Assembly (NCBI GenBank): GCA_017452325.1
Contig: JAFTMR010000050.1
Location: 1 to 50,590, forward strand
DNA: 50,590 nucleotides
DNA from: Phascolarctobacterium sp.
Lineage (GTDB): Bacteria > Bacillota > Negativicutes > Acidaminococcales > Acidaminococcaceae
Reading direction: 5' to 3'
How positions within the stretch are numbered: position 1 is the stretch's first letter; every line of letters begins with the position of its first letter. The notes under the pieces are model-generated. The model was given only the letters and a program-made list of their open reading frames with translations. It was not told where the DNA came from and ran no database searches. A program made the position numbers and the translations under genes. Of the stretch, positions 26,210-34,297 are shown piece after piece.

Positions 26210-26965
26210 ATGAAAATTGCAGTAAGTGATTTGCTTTTCCCCGGTTTCAGAAAGTTTGGCATCCGTCCGCTGAACACTGAATACGGAATTGAATTTTTCT
26301 ATGAATTTGGTTGGGACTACTATTGGGATGAAGAAACTGCCGCTTGGGGCAACCGCGAATTTAGTATTCATGGTCCTTGTGTAGCAGTTGACTTGGCAGA
26401 TAAGGACAACCTGAACTATCTGCCTGCTTTTGAAGCAACCTTCAAGTATGCGCAAAAGATTAAAGCTCAATTCGTAGTAGTGCACACCAACGAATGCTTG
26501 CCGGAAGATATCAAGGCTGGTCAAGAGCTGGTAATCTCTCGTTTGGCAGAGCTGCTCGCGATGGCGCAAAGCTACGGCGTAACCCTGGTTATCGAAAACG
26601 TAGGCCTGCGTACTAAAGGTAACGTACTCTTTACCTTAGAAGAATATTACGCACTTTTCGAGCGCTTCCCTCAAGCAATGTCCTTGATCGATACCGGTCA
26701 TGCCCATGTAAATGGTTGGGATATTCCTGCTGTTGTAGAAAAATTGGGTGACAAATTATTTGCCTTCCACATTCACGACAACGATGGCAATGGCGATGAC
26801 CACCTGCCCGTATGGCAAGGTACCATTCCTTGGGACAAGCTGTTCCCTGCAATTAAGGAACACGCTTCCAATGCAATCCTTGTAATGGAATACTGCTGTG
26901 GCTTTGAAAACACCACAGAGCTGGAAGCACATCTTGCAGAACTGAAAGCTAAATACGAGCTGTAA
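26210..26965 (+). CDS. Sugar phosphate isomerase/epimerase-like TIM-barrel protein
   Basis: 251 residues of the xylose-isomerase-like (AP endonuclease 2) TIM barrel. Metal-site strings are visible: VVHTNE, LVIENVG, SLIDTGHAHVNG, FHIHDNDGNGDDHLP and ILVMEYC, supplying the Glu, Asp and His ligands of this fold. Located as the last gene of the importer operon, 3 bp after the ATPase, so it probably acts on the imported compound. The substrate cannot be read. A terminator follows. Confidence 0.85.
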   Translation: MKIAVSDLLFPGFRKFGIRPLNTEYGIEFFYEFGWDYYWDEETAAWGNREFSIHGPCVAVDLADKDNLNYLPAFEATFKYAQKIKAQFVVVHTNECLPEDIKAGQELVISRLAELLAMAQSYGVTLVIENVGLRTKGNVLFTLEEYYALFERFPQAMSLIDTGHAHVNGWDIPAVVEKLGDKLFAFHIHDNDGNGDDHLPVWQGTIPWDKLFPAIKEHASNAILVMEYCCGFENTTELEAHLAELKAKYEL

Positions 26966-26973
26966 AATGAATC

Positions 26974-27014
26974 AATCCACCTTGTTTTAGAATTTGTCTA
27001 AAGCAAGGTGGATT
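26974..27014 (+). terminator. Terminator of the carbohydrate importer operon
   Basis: 17-bp stem with a G-U pair (26974-26990 with 26998-27014) and a 7-nt loop, then a T-rich stretch. Confidence 0.82.
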
Positions 27015-27030
27015 TTATATTTGCTCTTGT

Positions 27031-27059
27031 TTGTCATTTGCAGTAATTTACTTTATAAT
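27031..27059 (+). promoter_or_regulatory. Promoter of the lipase-family gene
   Basis: -35 TTGTCA (27031-27036), 17-bp spacer, -10 TATAAT (27054-27059). Confidence 0.65.
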
Positions 27060-27093
27060 TGAAGCAAGATATTTTAATGGAGGATGGACCATT

Positions 27094-28479
27094 ATGAAAA
27101 GGCTCTTGGTAAAAATTTTATTGTCCTGCGTTTTGTGCTCCTTGCAATTTTCCTGCCTGGCACAGGAAAAATCTGTAAAAGAGCAGCTGCATGACACTTA
27201 CTATACATCCATATCTGCTGCATCCTGCTTGGGGGTGTATTTGCCGGAAGATTCCAGTGAGTTTAGCTTCATGCGTAGTCATGGTTGGGAGATTGCTCCC
27301 TACGCCTTTGAGGATGAAAGTGTACGGACCAATTTTTCTATTGCTCGTAATGTTTGTGATGATTGTGGTAAGGAATTATATATGGTTACCTTTCGAGGTA
27401 CTACTAGCAAGAAGGATTGGGGAATCAATTTAAAAACTTCCCACACTGCTTACGGTGGTACTACTTTGGAGGAGATGGAAGCCATCGCCAAGAAAGAACC
27501 TAAGGAAAAGAAGCCTGCTGTTCATGAAGGCTTTAATACCTATGTGGATTCTGTTCTGCGTTCTTCCGTAGTGAATACCCAAAGCAAGTTCAAGGGCGTT
27601 TTTAAGAAGGTTTATGAAACAGATAACTCACATTTGATTTTGACAGGGCATAGCTTAGGTGGTGCAGCAGCTACCTTATTGGGCGAAAGGCTTGTGAGTT
27701 TAGGGATGCCCAAGGATAAATTTACAGTTATTACTTTTGGCGCACCTGCCATTGGTAATGATGAATTTGCCATGGAACATGGGGATAAAATAAATTTGCT
27801 GCGTATTACTAATACTTCTGACCCCATTCCGGGTAGCTTGCAAACCTTCTTTGGTGGCTACAAACAATTTGGTGAACATGTAAAATATCATATATCTCCT
27901 AAGATTAGTAGTAATAATCATGATATTGCTATGTATCTGGATCATAGCGTTAGTGAATACTACAAAGCTTTTGATAAAGCGGTGGCTGCCGGCATTGCCA
28001 AGCCATTGCCTTATAATAGGGCTACTGCAGGTAAACCCTTAGTTGCTTTGTGGTTACATTCTGCTCCTGGCGTGGAGAAGCGCCCCTATGTTCCGGATAT
28101 CAAGCGTTTAATTGCGGAAGAGTATATGGGGATGCTTCCATCCTATGTGGTTATGGATGATGCTCTGGATATTAATAGTTTCTATCGTCATGAGGATATT
28201 ATGCGTCTCAGTAGAGAGGTGGGAGCAGATTATGTTTTGGTCTGTGGGATTGATGGCAATCAAGCTAAAGATAAGGATTATTGGTACATTGTTCTCAACC
28301 AAGGCTTGTTCAAGGCGGATGGCTCCTTGCTGAGCATCGTTACCTTAGCAAAGAAGGTCTCTCCTGCAGCGGGCAACATTCAAGCTACCGGTGAGAACCT
28401 GCTTCACGCGAAGTCTGAGTTGGAAAACTACTTGCCCTTCATTAGCACCGAGCGTCAAAAGCTTCTGTGCAATTTTTAG
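27094..28479 (+). CDS. Exported lipase class 3 family protein with an extra C-terminal domain
   Basis: 461 residues from the ATG at 27094 (TGGAGGAT upstream). Signal peptide of about 24 residues (ends CLAQ; a lipobox-like FSC also occurs). An alpha/beta hydrolase domain (about 25-310) has MVTFRGTTSKKDW, the nucleophile elbow GHSLGGAAA, an Asp in NTSDPIPG and a late His (YLDHSVSEYY): a complete Ser-Asp-His triad. Residues about 325-460 form a separate alpha/beta region (LAEEYMG-type helix, then GADYVLVCGIDGN) reminiscent of CsgG/TolB-N-like periplasmic domains; this is a weak reading. Lipase_3 proteins cleave lipid esters; the substrate is unknown. Confidence 0.82.
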   Translation: MKRLLVKILLSCVLCSLQFSCLAQEKSVKEQLHDTYYTSISAASCLGVYLPEDSSEFSFMRSHGWEIAPYAFEDESVRTNFSIARNVCDDCGKELYMVTFRGTTSKKDWGINLKTSHTAYGGTTLEEMEAIAKKEPKEKKPAVHEGFNTYVDSVLRSSVVNTQSKFKGVFKKVYETDNSHLILTGHSLGGAAATLLGERLVSLGMPKDKFTVITFGAPAIGNDEFAMEHGDKINLLRITNTSDPIPGSLQTFFGGYKQFGEHVKYHISPKISSNNHDIAMYLDHSVSEYYKAFDKAVAAGIAKPLPYNRATAGKPLVALWLHSAPGVEKRPYVPDIKRLIAEEYMGMLPSYVVMDDALDINSFYRHEDIMRLSREVGADYVLVCGIDGNQAKDKDYWYIVLNQGLFKADGSLLSIVTLAKKVSPAAGNIQATGENLLHAKSELENYLPFISTERQKLLCNF

Positions 28480-28499
28480 CCTGATTGGAGGAAGGCACT

Positions 28500-29138
28500 T
28501 TGGACTTGAAAGACTTGGAATTAGAATTGCAAAATTGTAATAGGTGTCATCTGCGTGAGAACTGTATCGGGACAGTGGGTTGGTTTGGTAATCCTGAGAG
28601 CCCCATTGTTTTTGTAGGGGAGGGGCCTGGTAGTGTGGAAGATGAATACGGCTGTCCTTTAATTGGGCCTTCGGGGCAACTTCTGGATAAAGCTCTATGG
28701 GCGGCAAAGATGACCCGCGATAGAGTGCTTACTACTAATGTAATTAAATGTCGTCCTAAAAATAACCGTACTCCTGATGTGGCAGAGGCAGATTTTTGTG
28801 GGCGTGCCTGGCTTGACAGGGAGTTAGCTCTTATTAAGCCTAAGGTTATTGTTGCTTTAGGTGGTGTTGCTCTGCATTATTTAGGGAATCCGGAAATGCG
28901 CATTACTCGTGATAGGGGGCAATGGTTTAAAACAGCACAGGGCTTTGATTGTATTGCTACCTACCATCCGGCTTTCTTACTGCGCTTGTACGGCAAACAG
29001 CTTGTTACTGCCAAATGGGATGTGTTCCATGATTTGGAAGAGGCTCGTAATCGCGCGGCAGAGCTTGCTCCTGGTTACCAATTTATGTCTGATGAAAAGG
29101 TGAATTTGTTTAATATTTTTCGCAAGCGTCCTGTCTAG
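28500..29138 (+). CDS. Uracil-DNA glycosylase, family 4 (Fe-S)
   Basis: 212 residues from a TTG at 28500, chosen because GGAGG sits 8 nt before; no ATG is available at the N-terminus. Removes uracil from DNA to start base-excision repair. Four cysteines fit the 4Fe-4S site of family 4 (CNRC, KCRP, FC). Motif 1 is VGEGPGSVEDEYGCPLIGPSG and motif 3 is ATYHPAFLLR, split here for length. The gene is 20 bp after the lipase stop and probably cotranscribed with it. Confidence 0.9.
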   Translation: MDLKDLELELQNCNRCHLRENCIGTVGWFGNPESPIVFVGEGPGSVEDEYGCPLIGPSGQLLDKALWAAKMTRDRVLTTNVIKCRPKNNRTPDVAEADFCGRAWLDRELALIKPKVIVALGGVALHYLGNPEMRITRDRGQWFKTAQGFDCIATYHPAFLLRLYGKQLVTAKWDVFHDLEEARNRAAELAPGYQFMSDEKVNLFNIFRKRPV

Positions 29139-29169
29139 AAAATCTTTGCGTGAAATGATTGTGAAAGCG

Positions 29170-29198
29170 TTGTATTAGATTAGGTTTAAGGTTATAAT
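29170..29198 (+). promoter_or_regulatory. Promoter of desulfoferrodoxin gene
   Basis: -35 TTGTAT (29170-29175), 17-bp spacer, -10 TATAAT (29193-29198). Confidence 0.6.
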
Positions 29199-29267
29199 GA
29201 TGACAGGTAAGGTCAAATCTGAAATGTAGAAGTGAATAAAACTAATATAATTTAAGGAGTGAGAAAT

Positions 29268-29645
29268 ATGAAAAAATTTTTTGTATGCAAACATTGTGGT
29301 AATATGATTGGCTTGCTGCATGACGCAGGTGTTCCGATGATGTGCTGTGGTGAGAAAATGGTAGAACTTGTACCGAATACCACTGATGCTGCTCAAGAAA
29401 AACATGTTCCTGTTGCTACTGTTGAAGGCAATAAGGTTGTAGTTAATATCGGTAGTGTTGACCATCCCATGGTTGCAGAGCACTGGATTCAATGGGTATA
29501 TCTGGAAACCGACAAAGGCGGTCATCGCAAAGTGCTGAATCCGGGTGAAAAACCCAATGTAGTATTTGCATTGACTGAAGATGAGAAACCGTTGGCTGTT
29601 TATGAGTACTGCAATCTGCATGGCTTGTGGGTAGCCAAAATCTAA
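29268..29645 (+). CDS. dfx: Desulfoferrodoxin (superoxide reductase)
   Basis: 125 residues from the ATG at 29268 (AAGGAG upstream). Reduces superoxide to hydrogen peroxide in anaerobes without making oxygen. The N-terminal desulforedoxin domain keeps all four iron ligands (Cys7, Cys10, Cys26, Cys27). The C-terminal superoxide-reductase domain has the His ligands in KHVPV, DHPMVAEHWIQW and CNLHGLW with the Cys ligand. A two-iron protein of full usual length. Supports an anaerobic organism that meets oxygen. Confidence 0.95.
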   Translation: MKKFFVCKHCGNMIGLLHDAGVPMMCCGEKMVELVPNTTDAAQEKHVPVATVEGNKVVVNIGSVDHPMVAEHWIQWVYLETDKGGHRKVLNPGEKPNVVFALTEDEKPLAVYEYCNLHGLWVAKI

Positions 29646-29658
29646 TTAGGCATAATAA

Positions 29659-29690
29659 AAAGGCATCGTCCAAACGGGCGATGCCTTTGT
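29659..29690. terminator. Bidirectional terminator between dfx and the ABC-F gene
   Basis: 12-bp stem with one G-U pair (29659-29670 with 29677-29688). T-rich on the + side and preceded by an A-rich run, so it can end both convergent genes. Confidence 0.85.
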
Positions 29691-29696
29691 TGTTTC

Positions 29697-31253
29697 TTAG
29701 ATGATTTTGGTTGTCCAGTCCTCAATATTCCACACCTTATCAATCCAACCTTCGTAGAATTCAGGTTCGTGGGAAACCAGGAGCACGCTGCCTTTAAATT
29801 CTTTGATGGCGCGTTGCAGTTCTTCTTTTGCGTCTACGTCCAAGTGGTTAGTAGGTTCGTCCAGTACCAGCCAGTTAATGTCTTTAAGCATCAGCTTGCA
29901 CAAACGTACCTTAGCGGCTTCACCACCACTGAGAACAAAAACTTTACTGGTGATATGCTCGTTGGTCAAGCCGCAGCCTGCGAGTGCAGCACGAACTTCG
30001 TAATTGGTAAGACCGGGGTACATATCCCAAACATCTTCCAGGGCAGTTTTTTCGTTCTTTTCGCGTTCTTCTTGTTCGAAATAACCGGGTTCAAGAAATT
30101 CGCCCAACTCTACTTTGCCACTAACAGGGGGAATGAGACCGAGGATGGTTTTCAAGAGAGTTGTTTTACCCAAGCCGTTTACGCCGCGGATAGCAATCTT
30201 TTGACCACGTTCCAAGTTAAAGGTAACGGGACGGGTGAGGGGAGTATCGTAACCCAACACCAAGTCTTTAGCTTCAACAATGAAGCGACTGGGAGTACGA
30301 GCTTCGCGGAATTTAAAGGTGGGTTTGATTTTCTCGCGGGGCTTTTCAATCATTTCCATCTTGTCTAGCTTGCGTTGACGACTCTTAGCCATATTAGTTG
30401 TTGCCACGCGTGCCTTGTTGCGAGCAATGAAGTCTTCCAGTTTAGCAACTTCCTGCTGTTGACGTTCGTAAGCTGCCGCCTGTTGAGATTTATAGATAGC
30501 ATACATTTCTTGGAATCTATTATAGTCACCGGTGTAACGGGTTAGGTTACTGTTTTCCAAATGATAGATTACGTTAACAACACTATTAAGGAAGGAAATA
30601 TCATGGGAGATAAGGATGAAGGCGTGCTCGTAGTTCTGCAGGAACTTAGTCAGCCATTCAATATGTTCAACGTCCAGATAGTTGGTGGGTTCGTCTAAAA
30701 GCAGGATGTTAGCGTTTTGCAGTAAAAGCTTGGTCAACAAAACCTTGCTGCGTTGACCGCCGGAAAGATCGGAAACGTCTTTGTCCAAGCCAACGCTACC
30801 TAGGCCCAAGCCGTTAGCCACTTCTTCAATCTTAGCGTCCAAAGAGTAGAAGCCGCTGTGCTCCAATTCAGATTGGATTTCGCCAACGGTGTTCATCATT
30901 TTGTCCAGCTCTTCAGGAGTAGCTTCGCCCATCTTATCGTATAGGTCCAGCATCTGTTGTTCCATTTCATACATACCTTGGAAGGCGGTACGCAGAACTT
31001 CGCGGATGGTCATTCCTTTTTCCAAAGTACTTTGTTGGTCTAAATAGCCAACGCTCACTTTGCCGGGCCACTCTACCTTGCCTTCGTCTGGTTGCAAATG
31101 ACCGGTAACAATGTTCAAGAAGGTGGATTTACCTTCGCCGTTAGCACCAACTAGGCCAACGTGTTCACCGCGTAACAATTTAAAAGAAACATCTTCCAAA
31201 ATTTGGCGACCACCAAAGGAGTGGGAAACATTAGTAACGTTTAAATAACTCAT
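29697..31253 (-). CDS. ABC-F family ATPase (YkpA/YbiT-like)
   Basis: 518 residues with two ATP-binding domains and no membrane segments: ABC-F proteins act on ribosomes. First domain: GANGEGKST, LSGGQRSKV, ILLLDEPTNYLD. Second: GVNGLGKTT, LSGGEAAKVRL, WLVLDEPTNHLD. The linker between the two (about 240-310) is rich in Lys, Arg and Gln, as expected for the P-site tRNA interaction motif. The second domain's Walker A has GVNGLGKTT, slightly off GxNGxGKS. Ribosome site AGAGGT. Stands alone between a terminator and a divergent gene. Antibiotic protection cannot be inferred from sequence alone. Confidence 0.93.
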   Translation of the reverse strand: MSYLNVTNVSHSFGGRQILEDVSFKLLRGEHVGLVGANGEGKSTFLNIVTGHLQPDEGKVEWPGKVSVGYLDQQSTLEKGMTIREVLRTAFQGMYEMEQQMLDLYDKMGEATPEELDKMMNTVGEIQSELEHSGFYSLDAKIEEVANGLGLGSVGLDKDVSDLSGGQRSKVLLTKLLLQNANILLLDEPTNYLDVEHIEWLTKFLQNYEHAFILISHDISFLNSVVNVIYHLENSNLTRYTGDYNRFQEMYAIYKSQQAAAYERQQQEVAKLEDFIARNKARVATTNMAKSRQRKLDKMEMIEKPREKIKPTFKFREARTPSRFIVEAKDLVLGYDTPLTRPVTFNLERGQKIAIRGVNGLGKTTLLKTILGLIPPVSGKVELGEFLEPGYFEQEEREKNEKTALEDVWDMYPGLTNYEVRAALAGCGLTNEHITSKVFVLSGGEAAKVRLCKLMLKDINWLVLDEPTNHLDVDAKEELQRAIKEFKGSVLLVSHEPEFYEGWIDKVWNIEDWTTKII

Positions 31254-31348
31254 TTTATACCTCTTAAAATCTGTTTTTGTGCATAGATATTAAAATTTTA
31301 ATATGCAAGCCTGTATTTGTAAAGTGTTATAAGGGAATTATAATAAAT

Positions 31349-31378
31349 TTGTTATTATGGCTTCTATTGTGATACAAT
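31349..31378 (+). promoter_or_regulatory. Promoter of the YhcH family gene
   Basis: -35 TTGTTA (31349-31354), 18-bp spacer, -10 TACAAT (31373-31378). Confidence 0.5.
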
Positions 31379-31410
31379 AAGCTTATCAATAAGAACAGAA
31401 GGTGATTAAG

Positions 31411-31878
31411 ATGATTACTGGTAATAAAAGTGATATCGCAAAAGTGCTTCCCTATGTTAGTGAAGGTTTGCAAAAGGCTTTGGCCTATATTGCGGCAACT
31501 GATTTTGCGCATATTGAAAACGGTGAATACGAAATTGATGGTCGCAATGTCTTTGCCCGCGTAAATACTTATGCGACTGAACCGAAAGTAGAACGTCGCA
31601 GTGAAAAACATAATGAGTATATTGACGTACAATTCATTGCTCGTGGTGAGGAAGAAATCTGGTTTGCTCCTTACGACGAAAAATATGTGGTGACTGAGGA
31701 TTTGAGCGAAGAGAATGATGTACTCTTTTACGAAGACCCTCAAGAATTGAACAGTGTAAAACTGAACGCAGGGGATTTTGCCATCTTCTTCCCTTGGGAA
31801 CTGCATCGCCCCAACTGCCGACAAGGAGCAGAAGCGGCTGACGTACAAAAGATTGTGGTTAAGGTTAAGGCTCTCTAA
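31411..31878 (+). CDS. YhcH/YjgK/YiaL family protein
   Basis: 155 residues from the ATG at 31411 (AGAAGGTG upstream). Double-stranded beta-helix (cupin-like) fold of the DUF386 family. Diagnostic are GEYEIDGRNVFARVNTY, RSEKHNEYIDVQF and a C-terminal FFPWELHRPNC, with a likely metal site formed by Glu, His and Asp. Family members have been linked to sialic acid or other sugar metabolism, as anomerases or isomerases. No sugar gene adjoins it here, so the role is open. Confidence 0.88.
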   Translation: MITGNKSDIAKVLPYVSEGLQKALAYIAATDFAHIENGEYEIDGRNVFARVNTYATEPKVERRSEKHNEYIDVQFIARGEEEIWFAPYDEKYVVTEDLSEENDVLFYEDPQELNSVKLNAGDFAIFFPWELHRPNCRQGAEAADVQKIVVKVKAL

Positions 31879-31919
31879 AACTGCTCAAAAAATTTTTTGA
31901 AAAAGTTTTAGAAAAAGTG

Positions 31920-31948
31920 TTGACAAACTAACAAATTATCTATATAAT
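31920..31948 (+). promoter_or_regulatory. Consensus promoter of the tRNA operon
   Basis: Perfect -35 TTGACA (31920-31925), 17-bp spacer, perfect -10 TATAAT (31943-31948), as is common for stable RNA. Confidence 0.9.
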
Positions 31949-31988
31949 AACATTCGTGATGTTGAGCAATGCAAAACATCAAGGAAAT

Positions 31989-32064
31989 TCCCCGATAGTT
32001 CAGCCGGTAGAACGGCGGACTGTTAATCCGTATGTCGTAGGTTCGAGTCCTACTCGGGGAGCCA
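31989..32064 (+). tRNA. tRNA-Asn (GTT)
   Basis: Complete cloverleaf: acceptor TCCCCGA with TCGGGGA, anticodon GTT at 32022-32024 in a 7-nt loop, T-loop GGTTCGAGTCC, discriminator G, encoded CCA at the 3' end. First of three tRNAs in one transcript. Confidence 0.97.
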
Positions 32065-32067
32065 CCT

Positions 32068-32142
32068 GGCCGGTTGGTCAAGCGGTTAAGACACCGCCCT
32101 TTCACGGCGGTATCAGGGGTTCGATTCCCCTACCGGTCACCA
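32068..32142 (+). tRNA. tRNA-Glu (TTC)
   Basis: Acceptor GGCCGGT with ACCGGTC (one G-U), anticodon TTC at 32101-32103, T-arm GGGGTTCGATTCCCC, encoded CCA. Only 3 bp after tRNA-Asn. Confidence 0.97.
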
Positions 32143-32144
32143 AT

Positions 32145-32220
32145 GGTCGCTTAGCTCAGCTGGGAGAGCGTCTGCCTTACAAGCAGAATGTCGGCGGTTC
32201 GATCCCGTCAGCGACCACCA
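32145..32220 (+). tRNA. tRNA-Val (TAC)
   Basis: Acceptor GGTCGCT with AGCGACC, anticodon TAC at 32178-32180, standard T-loop, encoded CCA. Last of the three-tRNA cluster. Confidence 0.97.
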
Positions 32221-32229
32221 TTGAAACTT

Positions 32230-32263
32230 AGCACTTCAACTTAGGTTGAAGTGCTTTTTATTT
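32230..32263 (+). terminator. Terminator of the tRNA operon
   Basis: Perfect 11-bp stem (32230-32240 with 32245-32255), TTAG loop, then TTTTTATTTTT. Confidence 0.93.
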
Positions 32264-32316
32264 TTGTGAACACTGAGTATTTGCAAGAGTGTACTCTGCT
32301 AATAATGGAAAATAAA

Positions 32317-32357
32317 AACTCTGACCTGCTTACTTGTTCGGTAAGTTGGTCAGAGTT
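32317..32357 (-). terminator. Terminator of the HD-GYP gene
   Basis: 17-bp imperfect stem (32317-32333 with 32341-32357) overlapping the stop codon. On the minus strand it is followed by TTTTATTTTCC. Confidence 0.75.
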
Positions 32358-32976
32358 CTTTTGCTTTATGAAGTTCGATGGCTTGGGGCAGGACGCTTTC
32401 TATAAATGCCTTGACGATATGTGGGTCAAAATCCTGTCCTGCTTTATCCTGCAGCTCGGTGATTGCTTCGGCATGAGTCTTTTGCCAATGCTGAGTACAG
32501 GGGTTGATATAACGGTCGTAATAATTGGCAACTGCAATTATACGTGCTCCCAAGGGAATGTTTTGCCCTTTCAAGCGTTTGGGGTAGCCGGTGCCATCAT
32601 ATTTTTCGTGGTGAGAACGAATAATACTAATGATGCTGCCAAATTCCGGGAAGTTTTCCAACATGGCTGCGCCTGCCAGACAGTGGCGCTTGTAAGCAGC
32701 TTCTTCGCGTTTGGTAAGATAGGGAACTTTAGAAAGCACCAGATTAGGTACGGAAAGCTGCCCTATATCGTGAAGCAAGGCTGCGGTTTTAATGCAGGCA
32801 ACTTCAGCAGGAGGTAAACCAATTTTGGCTGCAATGCTGGCAGAGTAGTTGGCAACCTGCTTGCTGTGCATATAAACACTTTTATTTTTTATTTCTAATA
32901 TTTGTAAGTAAAAGTCACAAACTTCCCTGCTGCGATCATCATAGGGAAATTCCAGACATTGTGGTAAAGCAATCAT
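32350..32976 (-). CDS. HD-GYP domain phosphohydrolase
   Basis: 208 residues, a single HD-GYP domain with no receiver or sensor domain attached. The HD dyad is in LLHDIGQ and the extended family signature in HHEKYDGTGYPKRL, followed by GARIIAVANYYDRY. HD-GYP proteins hydrolyse cyclic di-GMP or related nucleotides. The first motif reads HDIGQ where HDIGK is common; His and Asp are kept, so activity is plausible. Transcribed against the flanking genes. Confidence 0.9.
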   Translation of the reverse strand: MIALPQCLEFPYDDRSREVCDFYLQILEIKNKSVYMHSKQVANYSASIAAKIGLPPAEVACIKTAALLHDIGQLSVPNLVLSKVPYLTKREEAAYKRHCLAGAAMLENFPEFGSIISIIRSHHEKYDGTGYPKRLKGQNIPLGARIIAVANYYDRYINPCTQHWQKTHAEAITELQDKAGQDFDPHIVKAFIESVLPQAIELHKAKEL

Positions 32977-33045
32977 TTTTTTATCCGCCCATCATCGGTT
33001 AGTGTACTTAGTATATCACTTTCTTTGTGAATGTGAAATAGAGGC

Positions 33046-33074
33046 TTGCAGAAAATTTTTGAAAAGAATATAAT
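33046..33074 (+). promoter_or_regulatory. Promoter of the structured RNA at 33081
   Basis: -35 TTGCAG (33046-33051), 17-bp spacer, perfect -10 TATAAT (33069-33074). The predicted start, 7 nt on, is the G at 33081 where the structured segment begins. Confidence 0.8.
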
Positions 33075-33080
33075 AGGCTA

Positions 33081-33300
33081 GTGCGACCCGGGTCTGTGGT
33101 TGAAAGTCGATGCCAGTTGCAGGCGAAACGATCCACGTAAGTAGCGTAAAAAATTAGCTATGAGCACGGTGCAGCTTAGAAGTAAGTCCTGCCGCAATAA
33201 TAAATTCTTGGCGAGAGGGGTAGTAGTGGGGAGCTGATGCTTAGGAGCGAACCTTCCAGCAGGCGAGTGTGGGGGCGAAGATCAGGTCAGCCGGGTTGCA
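33081..33300 (+). ncRNA. Structured non-coding RNA of about 220 nt, family uncertain (raiA-motif candidate)
   Basis: No ORF. The ends close on each other as a 10-bp stem (TGCGACCCGG at 33082-33091 with CCGGGTTGCA at 33291-33300, one G-U). Inside, several helices can form, e.g. GCAGG with CCTGC, CTTA-GAAG-TAAG, and GTGG with CCAC, and the base composition is far more G-rich than the flanks. Its own promoter starts transcription exactly at the closing stem. A separate AT-rich hairpin (33304-33311 with 33332-33339) follows without a T run. Size, closing stem and occurrence 3.4 kb from hpf (raiA) recall the raiA-motif RNA; the start GTGCGAC also resembles the 5' end of group II introns, but no domain V or reverse transcriptase is present. 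6S RNA is less likely. Confidence 0.7.
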
Positions 33301-33428
33301 TAAAATCTTCTGAAATTTATAATTAAATTATAGAAGATTGGCTTGCTGTTTAAGTTGATTGGGTATATAATTATATGTAAATTTTATGCAGGATTATTGT
33401 TTAAAAATTTGAAAGGAGACTATCAAAG

Positions 33429-34199
33429 ATGAAAAAATTACTCATTTTGATGATGACCATCATTGCTGCAGTTGCAATGTTAGCTGCTGGTTGTGGCGGC
33501 GGTGAAAAGAAAGCTGCCGAGAAGGTTCTGCGTGTAGGTACCGAACCCACCTTCGCACCCTTTGAATTCCAAAAAGAAGGTAGCAGTGAGTTTACCGGTT
33601 TTGACATGGATTTGATTCGTGCTATTGGTAAACAAGCTGGCTACAAAGTTGAAATTATGAATATGGGTTTTGACGCTCTTATTCCTGCTTTGAACGCAGG
33701 TAATATTGATGCTACCATCGCTGGTATGACCATCACTGAAGAACGTAAAGGTGCTGTTAGCTTCTCTGAACCCTATTATACTTCCGGTTTGGTTGTTATG
33801 GTTAACAAAGACAATAACGAAATCAAATCTATCGAAGATTTAAAAGGCAAACGTATTGCTTGCCAAATCGGTACTACCGGTGAAATGAAATCCAGAACAG
33901 TTGAAGGTGCTACTGTTGTTGCATTCAACACTAATACCGAAGCTGCAATGGAATTGAAAAACAAGGGCGTTGACGCTGTAATCAACGACAGTCCGGTTGT
34001 TGGCTACTACTTGGCACAAGGCGGTAATGCAACTGCTAAAACCGTTGGTGAAGTTATGGAAGCTGAACAATATGGTATCGCTGTGAAAAAAGGCAATGAC
34101 AAACTTGTTCAAGACATCAACAAAGCTATGGCTGAGCTGAAAAAGAACGGCGAATTTGACAAGATTTACAAAACCTGGTTTGGTGAAGTGAAGAAATAA
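33429..34199 (+). CDS. GlnH-like ABC transporter substrate-binding lipoprotein, paralogue 1
   Basis: 256 residues, SBP_bac_3 family. Signal peptide with lipobox LAAGC (Cys 22), then GGGEKKAAEK. EPTFAPFEFQKEG, FTGFDMDLIRAIGKQAG, GNIDATIAGMTIT and a C-terminal LKKNGEFDKIYKTWFG identify a glutamine/polar amino-acid receptor. A close relative (roughly 80 percent identical by eye) lies immediately downstream, so this is a recent tandem duplication. A terminator separates the two, so they can be expressed at different levels and feed one permease. Confidence 0.92.
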   Translation: MKKLLILMMTIIAAVAMLAAGCGGGEKKAAEKVLRVGTEPTFAPFEFQKEGSSEFTGFDMDLIRAIGKQAGYKVEIMNMGFDALIPALNAGNIDATIAGMTITEERKGAVSFSEPYYTSGLVVMVNKDNNEIKSIEDLKGKRIACQIGTTGEMKSRTVEGATVVAFNTNTEAAMELKNKGVDAVINDSPVVGYYLAQGGNATAKTVGEVMEAEQYGIAVKKGNDKLVQDINKAMAELKKNGEFDKIYKTWFGEVKK

Positions 34200-34212
34200 T
34201 ATTCGATTCTTG

Positions 34213-34249
34213 ACGGAGCACAGTGTTAACCTTGTGCTCCGTTTTTATT
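34213..34249 (+). terminator. Terminator between the two binding-protein genes
   Basis: 10-bp stem (34213-34222 with 34233-34242) followed by TTTTTATTTT. Confidence 0.88.
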
Positions 34250-34297
34250 TTAATTTTAGAATTATTCTTATACCACAAAATGTGAGGGGGATTTATC

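Noticed and set aside
25223-26569. 448-residue minus-strand ORF spanning the UgpC-like ATPase and epimerase genes
   Set aside because: It crosses two real genes in antisense and has no motif.
31956-32231. 91-residue ORF across the tRNA cluster
   Set aside because: It is a translation of the three tRNA genes.
32251-32817. 188-residue + ORF after tRNA-Val
   Set aside because: Overlaps the HD-GYP gene in antisense; the minus product has HDIGQ and HHEKYDGTGYP signatures.
33081-33300. Full group II intron
   Set aside because: The 5' GTGCGAC fits, but no domain V/VI, no reverse transcriptase and no interrupted gene are present, and a promoter starts at its first base.
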